Source: AC-32 sp963765785 | GTDB taxonomy: Bacteria > Actinomycetota > Thermoleophilia > Gaiellales > Gaiellaceae | Assembly (NCBI GenBank): GCA_963765785.1 | Contig: CAVXXW010000021.1 | Coordinates: forward strand, 62,001-126,000 | DNA: 64,000 nt | Reading direction: 5' to 3' | The notes under the pieces: generated by a model | What the model saw: the letters and a program-made list of their open reading frames with translations, nothing else | Told to the model about the DNA's origin: nothing | The model's database searches: none | Made by a program: the position numbers and the translations under genes | Part shown: one piece after another, positions 16,214-22,554 of the stretch | How the letters are laid out: each line of letters begins with the position of its first letter | How positions within the stretch are numbered: position 1 is the stretch's first letter

Positions 16214-17250
16214 TCGACGACTACTCCGACGCCCTCCTCGACACGGCCGATGCGGCGGACGAACAGCTTCCGCGAGTCGAACTCCGCCTCGAGCGCCGGC
16301 GCGCGGTCGGCCGCGATCGAGACGAGCAGTCCGCCGGCCGTCTGTGGGTCGTAGCCGAGCGCGACGAGCGTCTCCGGCACGTCGCCTTCCAGCGTCACGT
16401 GCCGTGCGGCGAAGTCGCGGTTCCGCGGGTCGCCGCTCGTGCGGACGCCCTGCCTGGCCGCGTCGAGGGCGCCGTCGATCGCCGGGAAGCGCTCTGACTC
16501 CAGGCGGATCCGGACGCCGCTGCGGTCGGCGACCTCGTGTGCGTGCCCGAACAGGCCGAATCCGGTCACGTCGGTCACCGCACTCGGCTCGAGCGCGCGC
16601 AGCACCTCGGCCGACTCGTTGTTCAGGGTGCGCATCCAGCGGACCGCCCGCTCGAGCTGCTGCGTGCCGGCCTGGCCGCGCTTGTAGCCGCTCATGATCA
16701 GACCGGTGCCGAGCGGCTTGGTCAGGAAGAGCACGTCGCCCGGCCGCGCGCCGTTCTTCGGCCAGATCGCCTGCGGATGAACCGTCCCGACGACCGCGAG
16801 GCCGTACTTCGGCTCGGCGTCCCGGATCGTGTGCCCGCCTGCGAGGAGGCCGCCCGCGGCCCGCACCTGCGCGTCGGCCGCGGCGAAGATCTCGGCGAGC
16901 ATCTCCATCGGGAGCTCCTCCGGGAAGGCCGCGATCGAGAGCGCGAGCAGCGGTGTGCCGCCCATCGCGAAGACGTCGTTCAGCGCGTTGGTGGCCGCGA
17001 TCGCGCCGTAGTCGCCGGGGTCGTCGACGACCGGCGGGAAGAAATCGAGCGTGAAGATCAGCGCGCGCTCGTCGTCGAGCCGGTAGACGGCCGCGTCGTC
17101 GGCTGGGGCGAGGCCGACCAGCAGGTCCTCGGCCTCGGTCGGCACGAAGCCGGCGAGCAGCTGCTCGAGCCGGGCGGCCGAGTACTTCGCGGCGCATCCG
17201 CCACAGGACGCGAGGTCGGTGAGCTTGACGGTTCCGGTGTCCAGGTTCAC
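16210..17250 (-). CDS. selD: selenide, water dikinase (selenophosphate synthetase)
   Basis: The 346-residue enzyme makes selenophosphate from selenide and ATP. The catalytic N-terminal motif is SCGGCAAK, with C16, C19 and K22. Cys rather than selenocysteine is encoded at the active position. Further family motifs are GLAPADDAAVY, TNALNDVFAMGGTP, GGHTIRDAEPKYGLAV and VTGFGLFGHAHE. The GTG at 17250 has AGGGGGA about 8 bases upstream and a possible TACTCT -10 about 37 bases before it. No selA, selB or tRNA-Sec gene was found in the window, so the use of selenophosphate (selenoprotein or tRNA selenation) cannot be decided here. Confidence 0.93.
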   Translation of the reverse strand: MNLDTGTVKLTDLASCGGCAAKYSAARLEQLLAGFVPTEAEDLLVGLAPADDAAVYRLDDERALIFTLDFFPPVVDDPGDYGAIAATNALNDVFAMGGTPLLALSIAAFPEELPMEMLAEIFAAADAQVRAAGGLLAGGHTIRDAEPKYGLAVVGTVHPQAIWPKNGARPGDVLFLTKPLGTGLIMSGYKRGQAGTQQLERAVRWMRTLNNESAEVLRALEPSAVTDVTGFGLFGHAHEVADRSGVRIRLESERFPAIDGALDAARQGVRTSGDPRNRDFAARHVTLEGDVPETLVALGYDPQTAGGLLVSIAADRAPALEAEFDSRKLFVRRIGRVEEGVGVVVE

Positions 17251-17348
17251 GGCGGCGGTCCCCCTGAAATCGGTTTCGGGAAGAGTAGGGATCGTCTTGG
17301 CTTTCGTCCATCTACGAACAGCGGTTCACCGCTATTCCCGGAACACAA

Positions 17349-17376
17349 CGACGGCGGCCGTGGTCGGCCGCCGTCG
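17349..17376 (-). terminator. strong hairpin after the thioredoxin-like lipoprotein gene
   Basis: A perfect 11-bp stem (CGACGGCGGCC / GGCCGCCGTCG) with a 6-base loop lies 68 bases beyond the stop at 17445. On the minus strand it is followed by GTTGTGTT, a weak T-rich tract. It probably separates this gene from selD. Confidence 0.6.
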
Positions 17377-17444
17377 CTAGGGGAGAGGAGGAGCCTTGTT
17401 CGCCGCACCCCGGTGATTCGTGCCGATCGCTACGACTCCTCCGG

Positions 17445-18332
17445 CTAAAGCAGGTGCGAACGGATAGCGGCCGCGAGCTCCGCCGCGGAGACGGAGCCCT
17501 CGAACTTCGTCTTGACCCGGCCGTCCGAGCCGACGAGGAACACCCATGGCTCGCTCAGCAGGCCCCACTGGCGCATCCAGCGGTTGTAGCCCTTGGCCGG
17601 ATCGTCGTCCTGGTAGACCTCGACGTGCATGAAGTCGATCCCGCGCGAGGCGAACCGCCGGCGCACGGCTTCCATCACGTCCACGACCGGGCCGCAGGTG
17701 CGGCTGGTGCAGAAGCGCGGCGTCGCAAACGTGACGACGAAGGGCCGGTGCGCGGCGAGCGCCTGGGCGACCGACGTGCGCAGCAGCGGCAGGTCCGGCG
17801 GGCTGCTCGTCGTGATCTTCGCCGCCGGCGCCGTGGCCAGCGTCGGCGTGTCCGAGCGCGGCGCTTTCGCGCCGAGCGACACGCTGCGCGACCGCGCGGC
17901 CACGTCGATGATCCCGAGCGCCTGGGTCTTGGCGCCCTTCGGCTCGGCCACGAGCCAGTAGCGGCCGGGCCGCGGAATGTGCACGTGCATCACGTAGATC
18001 CGCATCACGCCGCCGAACGCCGGCTTTGAGCGCCCCGGGACGCCGATCGGCTCGAGCGTCGCCGTCACTCGCGCGAACGGCAGGCCGTCGCGGCTCTTCG
18101 CGACCCAGACCGTCGCCGCCGGCCGCTCGACCGGCTTGGCGTTCGCCGCGATCACGAGGAACGGATAGCGGACGTCGCCAACCGAGAAGTCGGACGCGCC
18201 GGCGGTGACGGCGATGTTCGGCCCCGGCCGCTTCAGGATCGTCCCGAGCGTAAGTCCCGTCGAGGCGCCCGAACCGCCGCAGCCAGCAGTGAGAGCCGCT
18301 GTCAGGATGAGGACAGCGAGAACCCGGCCCAC
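17445..18332 (-). CDS. lipoprotein with C-terminal thioredoxin-like domain
   Basis: The 295-residue protein has a lipobox (LTAGC, lipidated C18), an immunoglobulin-like middle part (about residues 35-140), and a thioredoxin-like domain (about 180-295). The latter contains FVVTFATPRFCTSRTCGPVVD. The two cysteines are separated by four residues (C-T-S-R-T-C), not the usual CxxC, so redox chemistry may be altered. The ending EPWVFLVGSDGRVKTKFEG is typical of the fold. It is likely anchored to the outer face of the membrane. The GTG at 18332 follows TAGACT (18340-18345) by 7 bases with no Shine-Dalgarno. Confidence 0.78.
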   Translation of the reverse strand: MGRVLAVLILTAALTAGCGGSGASTGLTLGTILKRPGPNIAVTAGASDFSVGDVRYPFLVIAANAKPVERPAATVWVAKSRDGLPFARVTATLEPIGVPGRSKPAFGGVMRIYVMHVHIPRPGRYWLVAEPKGAKTQALGIIDVAARSRSVSLGAKAPRSDTPTLATAPAAKITTSSPPDLPLLRTSVAQALAAHRPFVVTFATPRFCTSRTCGPVVDVMEAVRRRFASRGIDFMHVEVYQDDDPAKGYNRWMRQWGLLSEPWVFLVGSDGRVKTKFEGSVSAAELAAAIRSHLL

Positions 18333-18452
18333 GAAGGCGAGTCTAGCTGGGCGTGGCTGAGTCGAGATCGCTCGAGCAGGAGCGCGGGACGACGCGTGCC
18401 GGTGGGCGTCCGGAGCCCTGGCAGACCCCGCTCCGAACGCCGGACTGTAGGC

Positions 18453-18578
18453 CTAGTGGCCGTCGAACCACGTGCCCGGGTGGCCGAGCATCAGGCCGAG
18501 ACCGCGGCCGAATCCCTGGAGGTAGAAGGCCAGCAGGGACAGGGAGGCCATGAGGGAGATCAGGCGTGCCTTGTTCAT
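18453..18578 (-). CDS. 41-residue putative secreted or signalling peptide downstream of the XRE-TPR regulator
   Basis: This small gene starts with ATG at 18578, 6 bases after a near-perfect Shine-Dalgarno (AAGGAGGTGA), 19 bases after the regulator's stop codon. It encodes a basic start (MNKAR), a hydrophobic core (LISLMASLSLLAFYLQ, residues 6-21) and a short polar/glycine tail ending HPGTWFDGH. That layout is like a precursor with a signal sequence and a C-terminal mature peptide, as in PapR/Phr-type peptides of RNPP systems. It could instead be a small membrane protein. No homologue is recognised. Such a strong Shine-Dalgarno is rare in this window, which supports real translation. Confidence 0.6.
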   Translation of the reverse strand: MNKARLISLMASLSLLAFYLQGFGRGLGLMLGHPGTWFDGH

Positions 18579-18597
18579 CTTCACCTCCTTCTTCGGC

Positions 18598-19947
18598 TTA
18601 GAAGCGGACATCCTGCAGTGCCTCGGCTGCCTGGCGATACAGGCGAGCCGCAGTCGCGTCCTCGCCGCGGCGGGCAGCGAGGTCGCCCTGTGCCATCCAC
18701 GCCGCAGCGCGGTGGCTGATGGACTCGATCTGCTCTGCGTTGGTCTCGGCGGTGCGCAGCATGTGCTGCGCGTCGTCGAGGCGATCCTGCTCCATGAGCG
18801 CCCTGCCCAGCACGAGCTGGGTCGAGGCGATCTCGAGCAGGAAGTCTTCGCGGTCCGCGAGGAGCTGCAGCGCGTGGCGCGCCTCCTCCTCGGCCGCCTG
18901 CACCTGGCCGGTCGCCAGGTGGACGTGCGCGAGCGACGAGACGACGTTGGCCGCCTCGACGTCGCTGCCCTTCTCGAGCAGGACCCGGTACGCGCTCTTC
19001 AGGTCCTCGACCGCGCGATCCGGCTTGCCGAGCTGGAAGTTGAGGCCGCCGAGGTTGTTCAGCAGCCGGCCGACGTTCCGCTCGTCGTTGATCTGCTCGT
19101 AGTAGGCCTTTGCGCGCTCCGCGTAGCTGCGGGCGAGCACCCAGTGCCCCATCCGCTCGGAGACGAGCGAGGCCTGGAAGTAGACGTTCGCCATCGTGCG
19201 GTGGTCGTCCAGCGACTGCGCCAGCTCGAGCGCGCGCTCGACGTCCTCGCGCGCGGCCTCGAGGTCGCGCTGGCGGCGGTAGCACCGCGAGCGCCACCCG
19301 AGGATCTCGGAGCGGAGCAGGTCGCACGGAAGCTGCGAGGCCTCCGAAAGCTTCAGCGCCTCGCTGAAGAGCGCGACGGCGGAGGCGATGCTCGAAAGGT
19401 GGTAGCGGCAGACGCCCATGCGGAAGAGCACCTGCGCGCGGTCGACGTCCGAGAAGCCGGGGCCCTCGGTCAGCGTCCGGCAGCGCTCGAGCAGCTGCAG
19501 CGCCGGCCGGAGCTCGCCGCGCTCCATGCGCGCCCACGCCTCGGCCTGGGTCGCTCGCGCCTCGAGCTCGACTGCGCCCGTGGCCATCACGGCCGTGCGC
19601 GAGTTCTCGAGCTCCTCGACCGCTTCGTCGAACTGGTGGTTGTTCGCGAGCGCCTCTGCGCGCGCGAGCATGGCCTCGACGCGGCTGCGCTCGTCGGCGG
19701 AGACGCCCTTCTCGAGGAAGCCGGCGTCGACGCCGAGCTTGGCGGCGAGCCACTCGATCGTCTCGCGCGTGGGCCTGGTCTTCCCGCGCTCGATCTGGCT
19801 GACGTACTCCTTCGAGAAACGATCGCCGGCGAGGTCGGTCTGGGTCAGTCCGGCGGCCACGCGCAGCTGGCGGACGCGCTCGCCGAGACGGGCGCTGCCC
19901 GGCTGGGCGGCCGTGCGGACTTGACGGGTGACAGACATGCGGGACAT
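18598..19947 (-). CDS. XRE-family helix-turn-helix regulator with TPR sensor domain
   Basis: The 449-residue protein has an N-terminal XRE/lambda-repressor HTH (about residues 20-75: LGERVRQLRVAAGLTQTDLA, then SKEYVSQIERGKTRP). About 370 residues of tandem tetratricopeptide repeats follow (for example RAQVLFRMGVCRYHLSSIASAVALF and NVGRLLNNLGGLNFQLGKPDRAVED). This is the architecture of peptide-responsive RNPP regulators (PlcR, Rgg, Rap, AimR class), although many XRE-TPR proteins have unknown ligands. Starts at 19947 or 19938 (nine bases apart) are both possible, neither with a good Shine-Dalgarno. The gene is followed by a 41-residue peptide gene and is divergent from a small RNA gene. The shared upstream region holds a 12-bp inverted repeat. 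Confidence 0.85.
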   Translation of the reverse strand: MSRMSVTRQVRTAAQPGSARLGERVRQLRVAAGLTQTDLAGDRFSKEYVSQIERGKTRPTRETIEWLAAKLGVDAGFLEKGVSADERSRVEAMLARAEALANNHQFDEAVEELENSRTAVMATGAVELEARATQAEAWARMERGELRPALQLLERCRTLTEGPGFSDVDRAQVLFRMGVCRYHLSSIASAVALFSEALKLSEASQLPCDLLRSEILGWRSRCYRRQRDLEAAREDVERALELAQSLDDHRTMANVYFQASLVSERMGHWVLARSYAERAKAYYEQINDERNVGRLLNNLGGLNFQLGKPDRAVEDLKSAYRVLLEKGSDVEAANVVSSLAHVHLATGQVQAAEEEARHALQLLADREDFLLEIASTQLVLGRALMEQDRLDDAQHMLRTAETNAEQIESISHRAAAWMAQGDLAARRGEDATAARLYRQAAEALQDVRF

Positions 19948-19971
19948 AGACCTACAGGGCGAAGTGAAACG

Positions 19972-20006
19972 CAAGCTTGACTTCGGCGCAAGTGCCCTTT
20001 GCGCAA
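19972..20006. promoter_or_regulatory. two short palindromes upstream of the regulator
   Basis: CAAGCTTG (19972-19979) and TTGCGCAA (19999-20006) are perfect 8-bp palindromes in the regulator's leader. They may be additional binding sites. This is inference only. Confidence 0.3.
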
Positions 20007-20041
20007 GATCCCCCAAAAAGGTCATGTCTGAGCCGGAAACC

Positions 20042-20088
20042 GAGTCAAGTAGCGAGTCGCTAAATCACTTGATCGAGCTACTTGACTC
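20042..20088. promoter_or_regulatory. 12-bp inverted repeat, presumed operator between regulator and small RNA
   Basis: GAGTCAAGTAGC (20042-20053) and its exact complement GCTACTTGACTC (20077-20088) are separated by 23 bases. A third, imperfect copy of the core (ATCACTTGAT) lies at 20065-20074 and an 11-base palindrome AGCGAGTCGCT at 20051-20061. Each arm contains a TTGACT pointing outward, so a protein bound here would cover the -35 elements of both divergent genes. Confidence 0.6.
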
Positions 20089-20110
20089 CCGCCTGAGCCG
20101 CGTCTATATT
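20082..20110 (+). promoter_or_regulatory. strong sigma-70-type promoter of the small RNA
   Basis: TTGACT (20082-20087), a 17-base spacer and TATATT (20105-20110) form the best consensus promoter seen in the window. Transcription should begin near A20117. The -35 overlaps the right arm of the inverted repeat. Confidence 0.75.
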
Positions 20111-20116
20111 CCGACC

Positions 20117-20292
20117 ACCTTGCACCCAGCCGGACGCCAGGCTTACGGGACGCAAGGGGCGCGCCAGAGACGGCGACGGAAGGCCCGGAGGTAGTGGCTG
20201 GGCCGCAGAGCCAAGGCCTCCGGGCCGTCGCCTCTCAGGAAGGCCCGCAAAAACCAGAAGCCCCCGGAGCCGCAGCCGGGGGCTTTTCTTTT
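20117..20292 (+). ncRNA. putative structured small RNA, about 175 nt, terminator-bounded
   Basis: A strong promoter and a Rho-independent terminator enclose a segment with no convincing gene. The predicted transcript folds into three parts. Hairpin I spans 20119-20156 (CTTGC/GCAAG, CCC/GGG, AGCC/GGCT). Hairpin II spans 20167-20236, with a perfect 10-bp stem GGCCCGGAGG/CCTCCGGGCC, GGCGAC/GTCGCC below it, and TGGCT/AGCCA above. The terminator stem is third. It does not carry the SRP-RNA, tmRNA, RNase P or 6C signatures I know. A GGGACGCAA stretch recalls c-di-GMP-I riboswitches, but the rest does not fit. Alternatively, a leaderless TTG at 20120 could encode a 24-residue, very basic peptide ending at 20194. 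Confidence 0.6.
20258..20292 (+). terminator. Rho-independent terminator of the small RNA
   Basis: AGCCCCCGG (20259-20267) pairs with CCGGGGGCT (20276-20284) around an 8-base loop. It is followed by TTTCTTTT. This is the most canonical terminator in the window. Confidence 0.88.
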
Positions 20293-20317
20293 CTGGGGGA
20301 ACCCCTGGTTCCCCCAG
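20293..20317. terminator. second perfect hairpin directly behind the terminator
   Basis: CTGGGGGAACC and GGTTCCCCCAG form an 11-bp perfect stem with a 3-base loop. It begins right after the T-tract and may be a backup terminator or an RNA-protecting structure. The remaining gap to the tetR stop (20318-20452) holds only another GC hairpin around 20408-20440 that may end the tetR transcript. Confidence 0.5.
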
Positions 20318-20452
20318 ATGCCCCCTCCTTACGAGACGGCCGCGGAGTTCCGGCGCTCACCATGCCGGCCATAGGGCCGCTTGGCGGATGTTCTTGTCGT
20401 CGTGTGCCTCCCGCCGGGCGAAGCCCGGCTCCGGCGGCGGAGCGTCGCGTCT

Positions 20453-21052
20453 CTAGGTCGTTGAGCCCGTCATCCACTCTCGGCGGCTAGTGAAGATGTC
20501 TTCGAACTCGTCGCCGACGATGTTGCCGAGTCGGCGGTCGATCGTCGTCAGCAGGCCGAGCGAGATGAAGATCCACGCTTCTGCGTCGGCATCGCGCTCG
20601 GCGATCACGCCGCCTGCGTCCTGCGAGCTGCGGATGACGCCGGCGACGAAGTCGTGCACGTCGCGCACCTGCGCCCGCAGGGCGCGGCGGATCTCCGGGT
20701 CGTGGGCGGCTTCCGTCAGCGCCTGGGTCCAGAGGTCGATGAGCACGACGCGCCCCGCGCCGCGCTCCTCGAGGTAGGCCTTGCCGATCGCCTTCAGCAC
20801 GTTGGCCGGATCCGGCTCGCGCTCGAGCGCCTTCTCCCACACTGCGCGGAGCCGTGCCCAGACGGCGTCGAGGCAGGCGAGGTAGAGGTCGCGCTTCGAC
20901 GAGAAGTGCCGGTAGAGCACCGGCTCGGTCACGCCCGTCTCGCGCGCGATCTGCGCCGTGGTCGAGCCGTGGTAGCTGCCCTTGGCGAAGACGCGGCAGG
21001 CGGTCTCGACGACGGCCTGGCGCCGCTCCGGCCCCGAGAGGCGGGAGCTCAA
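20453..21052 (-). CDS. TetR family transcriptional regulator
   Basis: The 199-residue protein has an N-terminal TetR HTH (about residues 8-55: RRQAVVETACRVFAKGSYHGST, ending VLYRHFSSKRDLYLA) and a C-terminal helical ligand domain. It begins with TTG at 21052, overlapping the stop of the DHA2 transporter gene in a TTGA tetramer. No ATG or GTG candidate gives an intact HTH. Co-transcription behind the efflux pump suggests that it represses the pump and perhaps the divergent acyl-CoA ligase operon. The repeats at 22497-22525 are the likely site. Confidence 0.88.
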   Translation of the reverse strand: MSSRLSGPERRQAVVETACRVFAKGSYHGSTTAQIARETGVTEPVLYRHFSSKRDLYLACLDAVWARLRAVWEKALEREPDPANVLKAIGKAYLEERGAGRVVLIDLWTQALTEAAHDPEIRRALRAQVRDVHDFVAGVIRSSQDAGGVIAERDADAEAWIFISLGLLTTIDRRLGNIVGDEFEDIFTSRREWMTGSTT

Positions 21053-22479
21053 GCGGCGACCTCGACGGCCTGCCCCGACTCGGCGTGGCGGTACTTCCGC
21101 ACCAGGACGGCGGCCGCGATCGCCGCGCCGAAGCAGATGGCGGCGCTGACCTTCATGCCGAAGGTCAGCCCGTAGACGAACGCCTGCGGCGGCGGGCCGT
21201 GGAAGCCCGCGGCGCGGTTGGTGATGATCGCGCCCATGATCCCGATCCCGAGCGCGACCCCCACCTGGCGGAACGTGTTCAGCACGCCCGACGCGACCCC
21301 GGCCTTGGCGACCGGCGCGGCGCCCATCGCGGCCGCGGACATCGGCGTCATCACAAACGACATCCCGAGCCCGCCGAGAATGAAGGCCGGGAGCATGTTC
21401 CAGAAGCTCGACTGCAGGGTCACCGTCGAGAGCAGCAGGCAGCAGATGGCGACGACGGACATGCCGCCTGCCATCAGCCAGCGCGAGCCGACGCGGTCGG
21501 ACAGCTTCCCCGCGATCGGGGCGAAGATGACGATCATCAACGTCCAGGGCAGCAGCGCCGCGCCCGCCTGCACCGGCGACCAGCCGCGGAACGTCTGCAT
21601 GTAGATCGGGAAGAAGACGAAGATCCCGAACATCGCCAGCGTGACGAGGATGGCGACGAGGTTGGCGCCCGCGAAGGTGCCGTTCTTGAAGAGCGACAGG
21701 TCGAGCATCGGCAGCCGCTGGTGCATCTCGAGCAGGACGAACGCGGTCAGCGACACGGCCGCGACCACAAACAGCCCGAGGATGCGCGTCGACGTCCAGC
21801 CGTAGGTATTCGCCTCGATCAGCGCGTAGACAAGCGCCAGGAGCCCGATGCCGGACGTGAGCAGGCCGGGCAGGTCGAGCCGCTGCTCGCGGGAGGTGTC
21901 CTTCGACTCGGGGACGACGAAGATGGCGGCGAGGACGGCGAGGACGCCGATCGGCACGTTCACGTAGAAGATCCAGTTCCAGGAGATGTGCTCGGTGATG
22001 ATCCCGCCGAGCAGCGGGCCGATCGCGAGCGCCATCGCGGAGACGCCCGCCCAGATCCCGATCGCGGCCCCGCGCTCACGGACGGCAAAGGTGGCCGAGA
22101 TGATCGACAGCGTCGCCGGCATCATCAGCGCCGCGCCGACGCCCTGAACGGCGCGCGCGGCAATCAGCTCGGTCGCGCCGCTGGAGAGGCCGCACGCGAG
22201 CGACGAGAGCGTGAAGACCACCAGCCCGATCACGAAGATCAACCGACGGCCGAGGAGGTCGCCGAGCTTGCCGCCGGTGAGCAGCAGCGACGCGAACGTC
22301 AGCGCGTACGCGGCGACGGTCCACTCCAGCTCCGAGGTGGTGATCCCGAGGTCGGCTTTGATCGCGGGGAGCGCCACGTTCACGACCGTGTTGTCGAGCA
22401 TGATCATGAACAGGGCGAAGCAGAGCGAGCCCAGCGTCCACCACTTGCGATTTGCCTCGTCGAAGATCCTCGCGCGCAC
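21049..22479 (-). CDS. DHA2-family (EmrB/QacA) major facilitator drug efflux transporter
   Basis: The 476-residue protein has 14 predicted membrane helices. It carries the DHA2 motifs LDNTVVNVALPAI (helix 1), GGKLGDLLGRR (loop 2-3) and ARAVQGVGAALMMPATLS. It exports hydrophobic drugs or other compounds in exchange for protons. The GTG at 22479 has a GGGAGG Shine-Dalgarno about 6 bases upstream. The coupled TetR gene follows. The 75-base gap to the divergent acyl-CoA ligase start contains tandem 14-base repeats. Confidence 0.9.
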   Translation of the reverse strand: MRARIFDEANRKWWTLGSLCFALFMIMLDNTVVNVALPAIKADLGITTSELEWTVAAYALTFASLLLTGGKLGDLLGRRLIFVIGLVVFTLSSLACGLSSGATELIAARAVQGVGAALMMPATLSIISATFAVRERGAAIGIWAGVSAMALAIGPLLGGIITEHISWNWIFYVNVPIGVLAVLAAIFVVPESKDTSREQRLDLPGLLTSGIGLLALVYALIEANTYGWTSTRILGLFVVAAVSLTAFVLLEMHQRLPMLDLSLFKNGTFAGANLVAILVTLAMFGIFVFFPIYMQTFRGWSPVQAGAALLPWTLMIVIFAPIAGKLSDRVGSRWLMAGGMSVVAICCLLLSTVTLQSSFWNMLPAFILGGLGMSFVMTPMSAAAMGAAPVAKAGVASGVLNTFRQVGVALGIGIMGAIITNRAAGFHGPPPQAFVYGLTFGMKVSAAICFGAAIAAAVLVRKYRHAESGQAVEVAA

Positions 22480-22496
22480 ATTCCCTCCCGTCGTAA

Positions 22497-22525
22497 GTTA
22501 GTCCGCACTACGTTAGCGGGCACTA
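22497..22525. promoter_or_regulatory. tandem 14-bp repeats, probable TetR operator
   Basis: GTTAGTCCGCACTA (22497-22510) and GTTAGCGGGCACTA (22512-22525) match at 12 of 14 positions with a 15-base period. Each also has dyad character (TAGT...ACTA, TAG...CTA). They lie between the divergent pump and ligase genes. Confidence 0.55.
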
Positions 22526-22554
22526 GCTCAGACCGTCAAGTTACGCTTGCCCCC

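Noticed and set aside
17251..17444. tRNA-Sec gene beside selD
   Set aside because: A palindrome AGCGGT/ACCGCT and a strong hairpin are present, but no acceptor stem, T-loop or long variable arm can be assembled.
19928..20194. 88-codon plus-strand frame across the regulator/RNA control region
   Set aside because: It overlaps the regulator start, the operator and the promoter, lacks a good Shine-Dalgarno, and has codon use unlike neighbours. A short internal TTG frame is mentioned only as an alternative to the RNA.
20130..20230. c-di-GMP-I (GEMM) riboswitch
   Set aside because: Only the GGGACGCAA stretch resembles it. The upstream tetraloop hairpin and the GGUAGC...GGGUUACC stem are absent, and the transcript ends at a terminator with no downstream gene.
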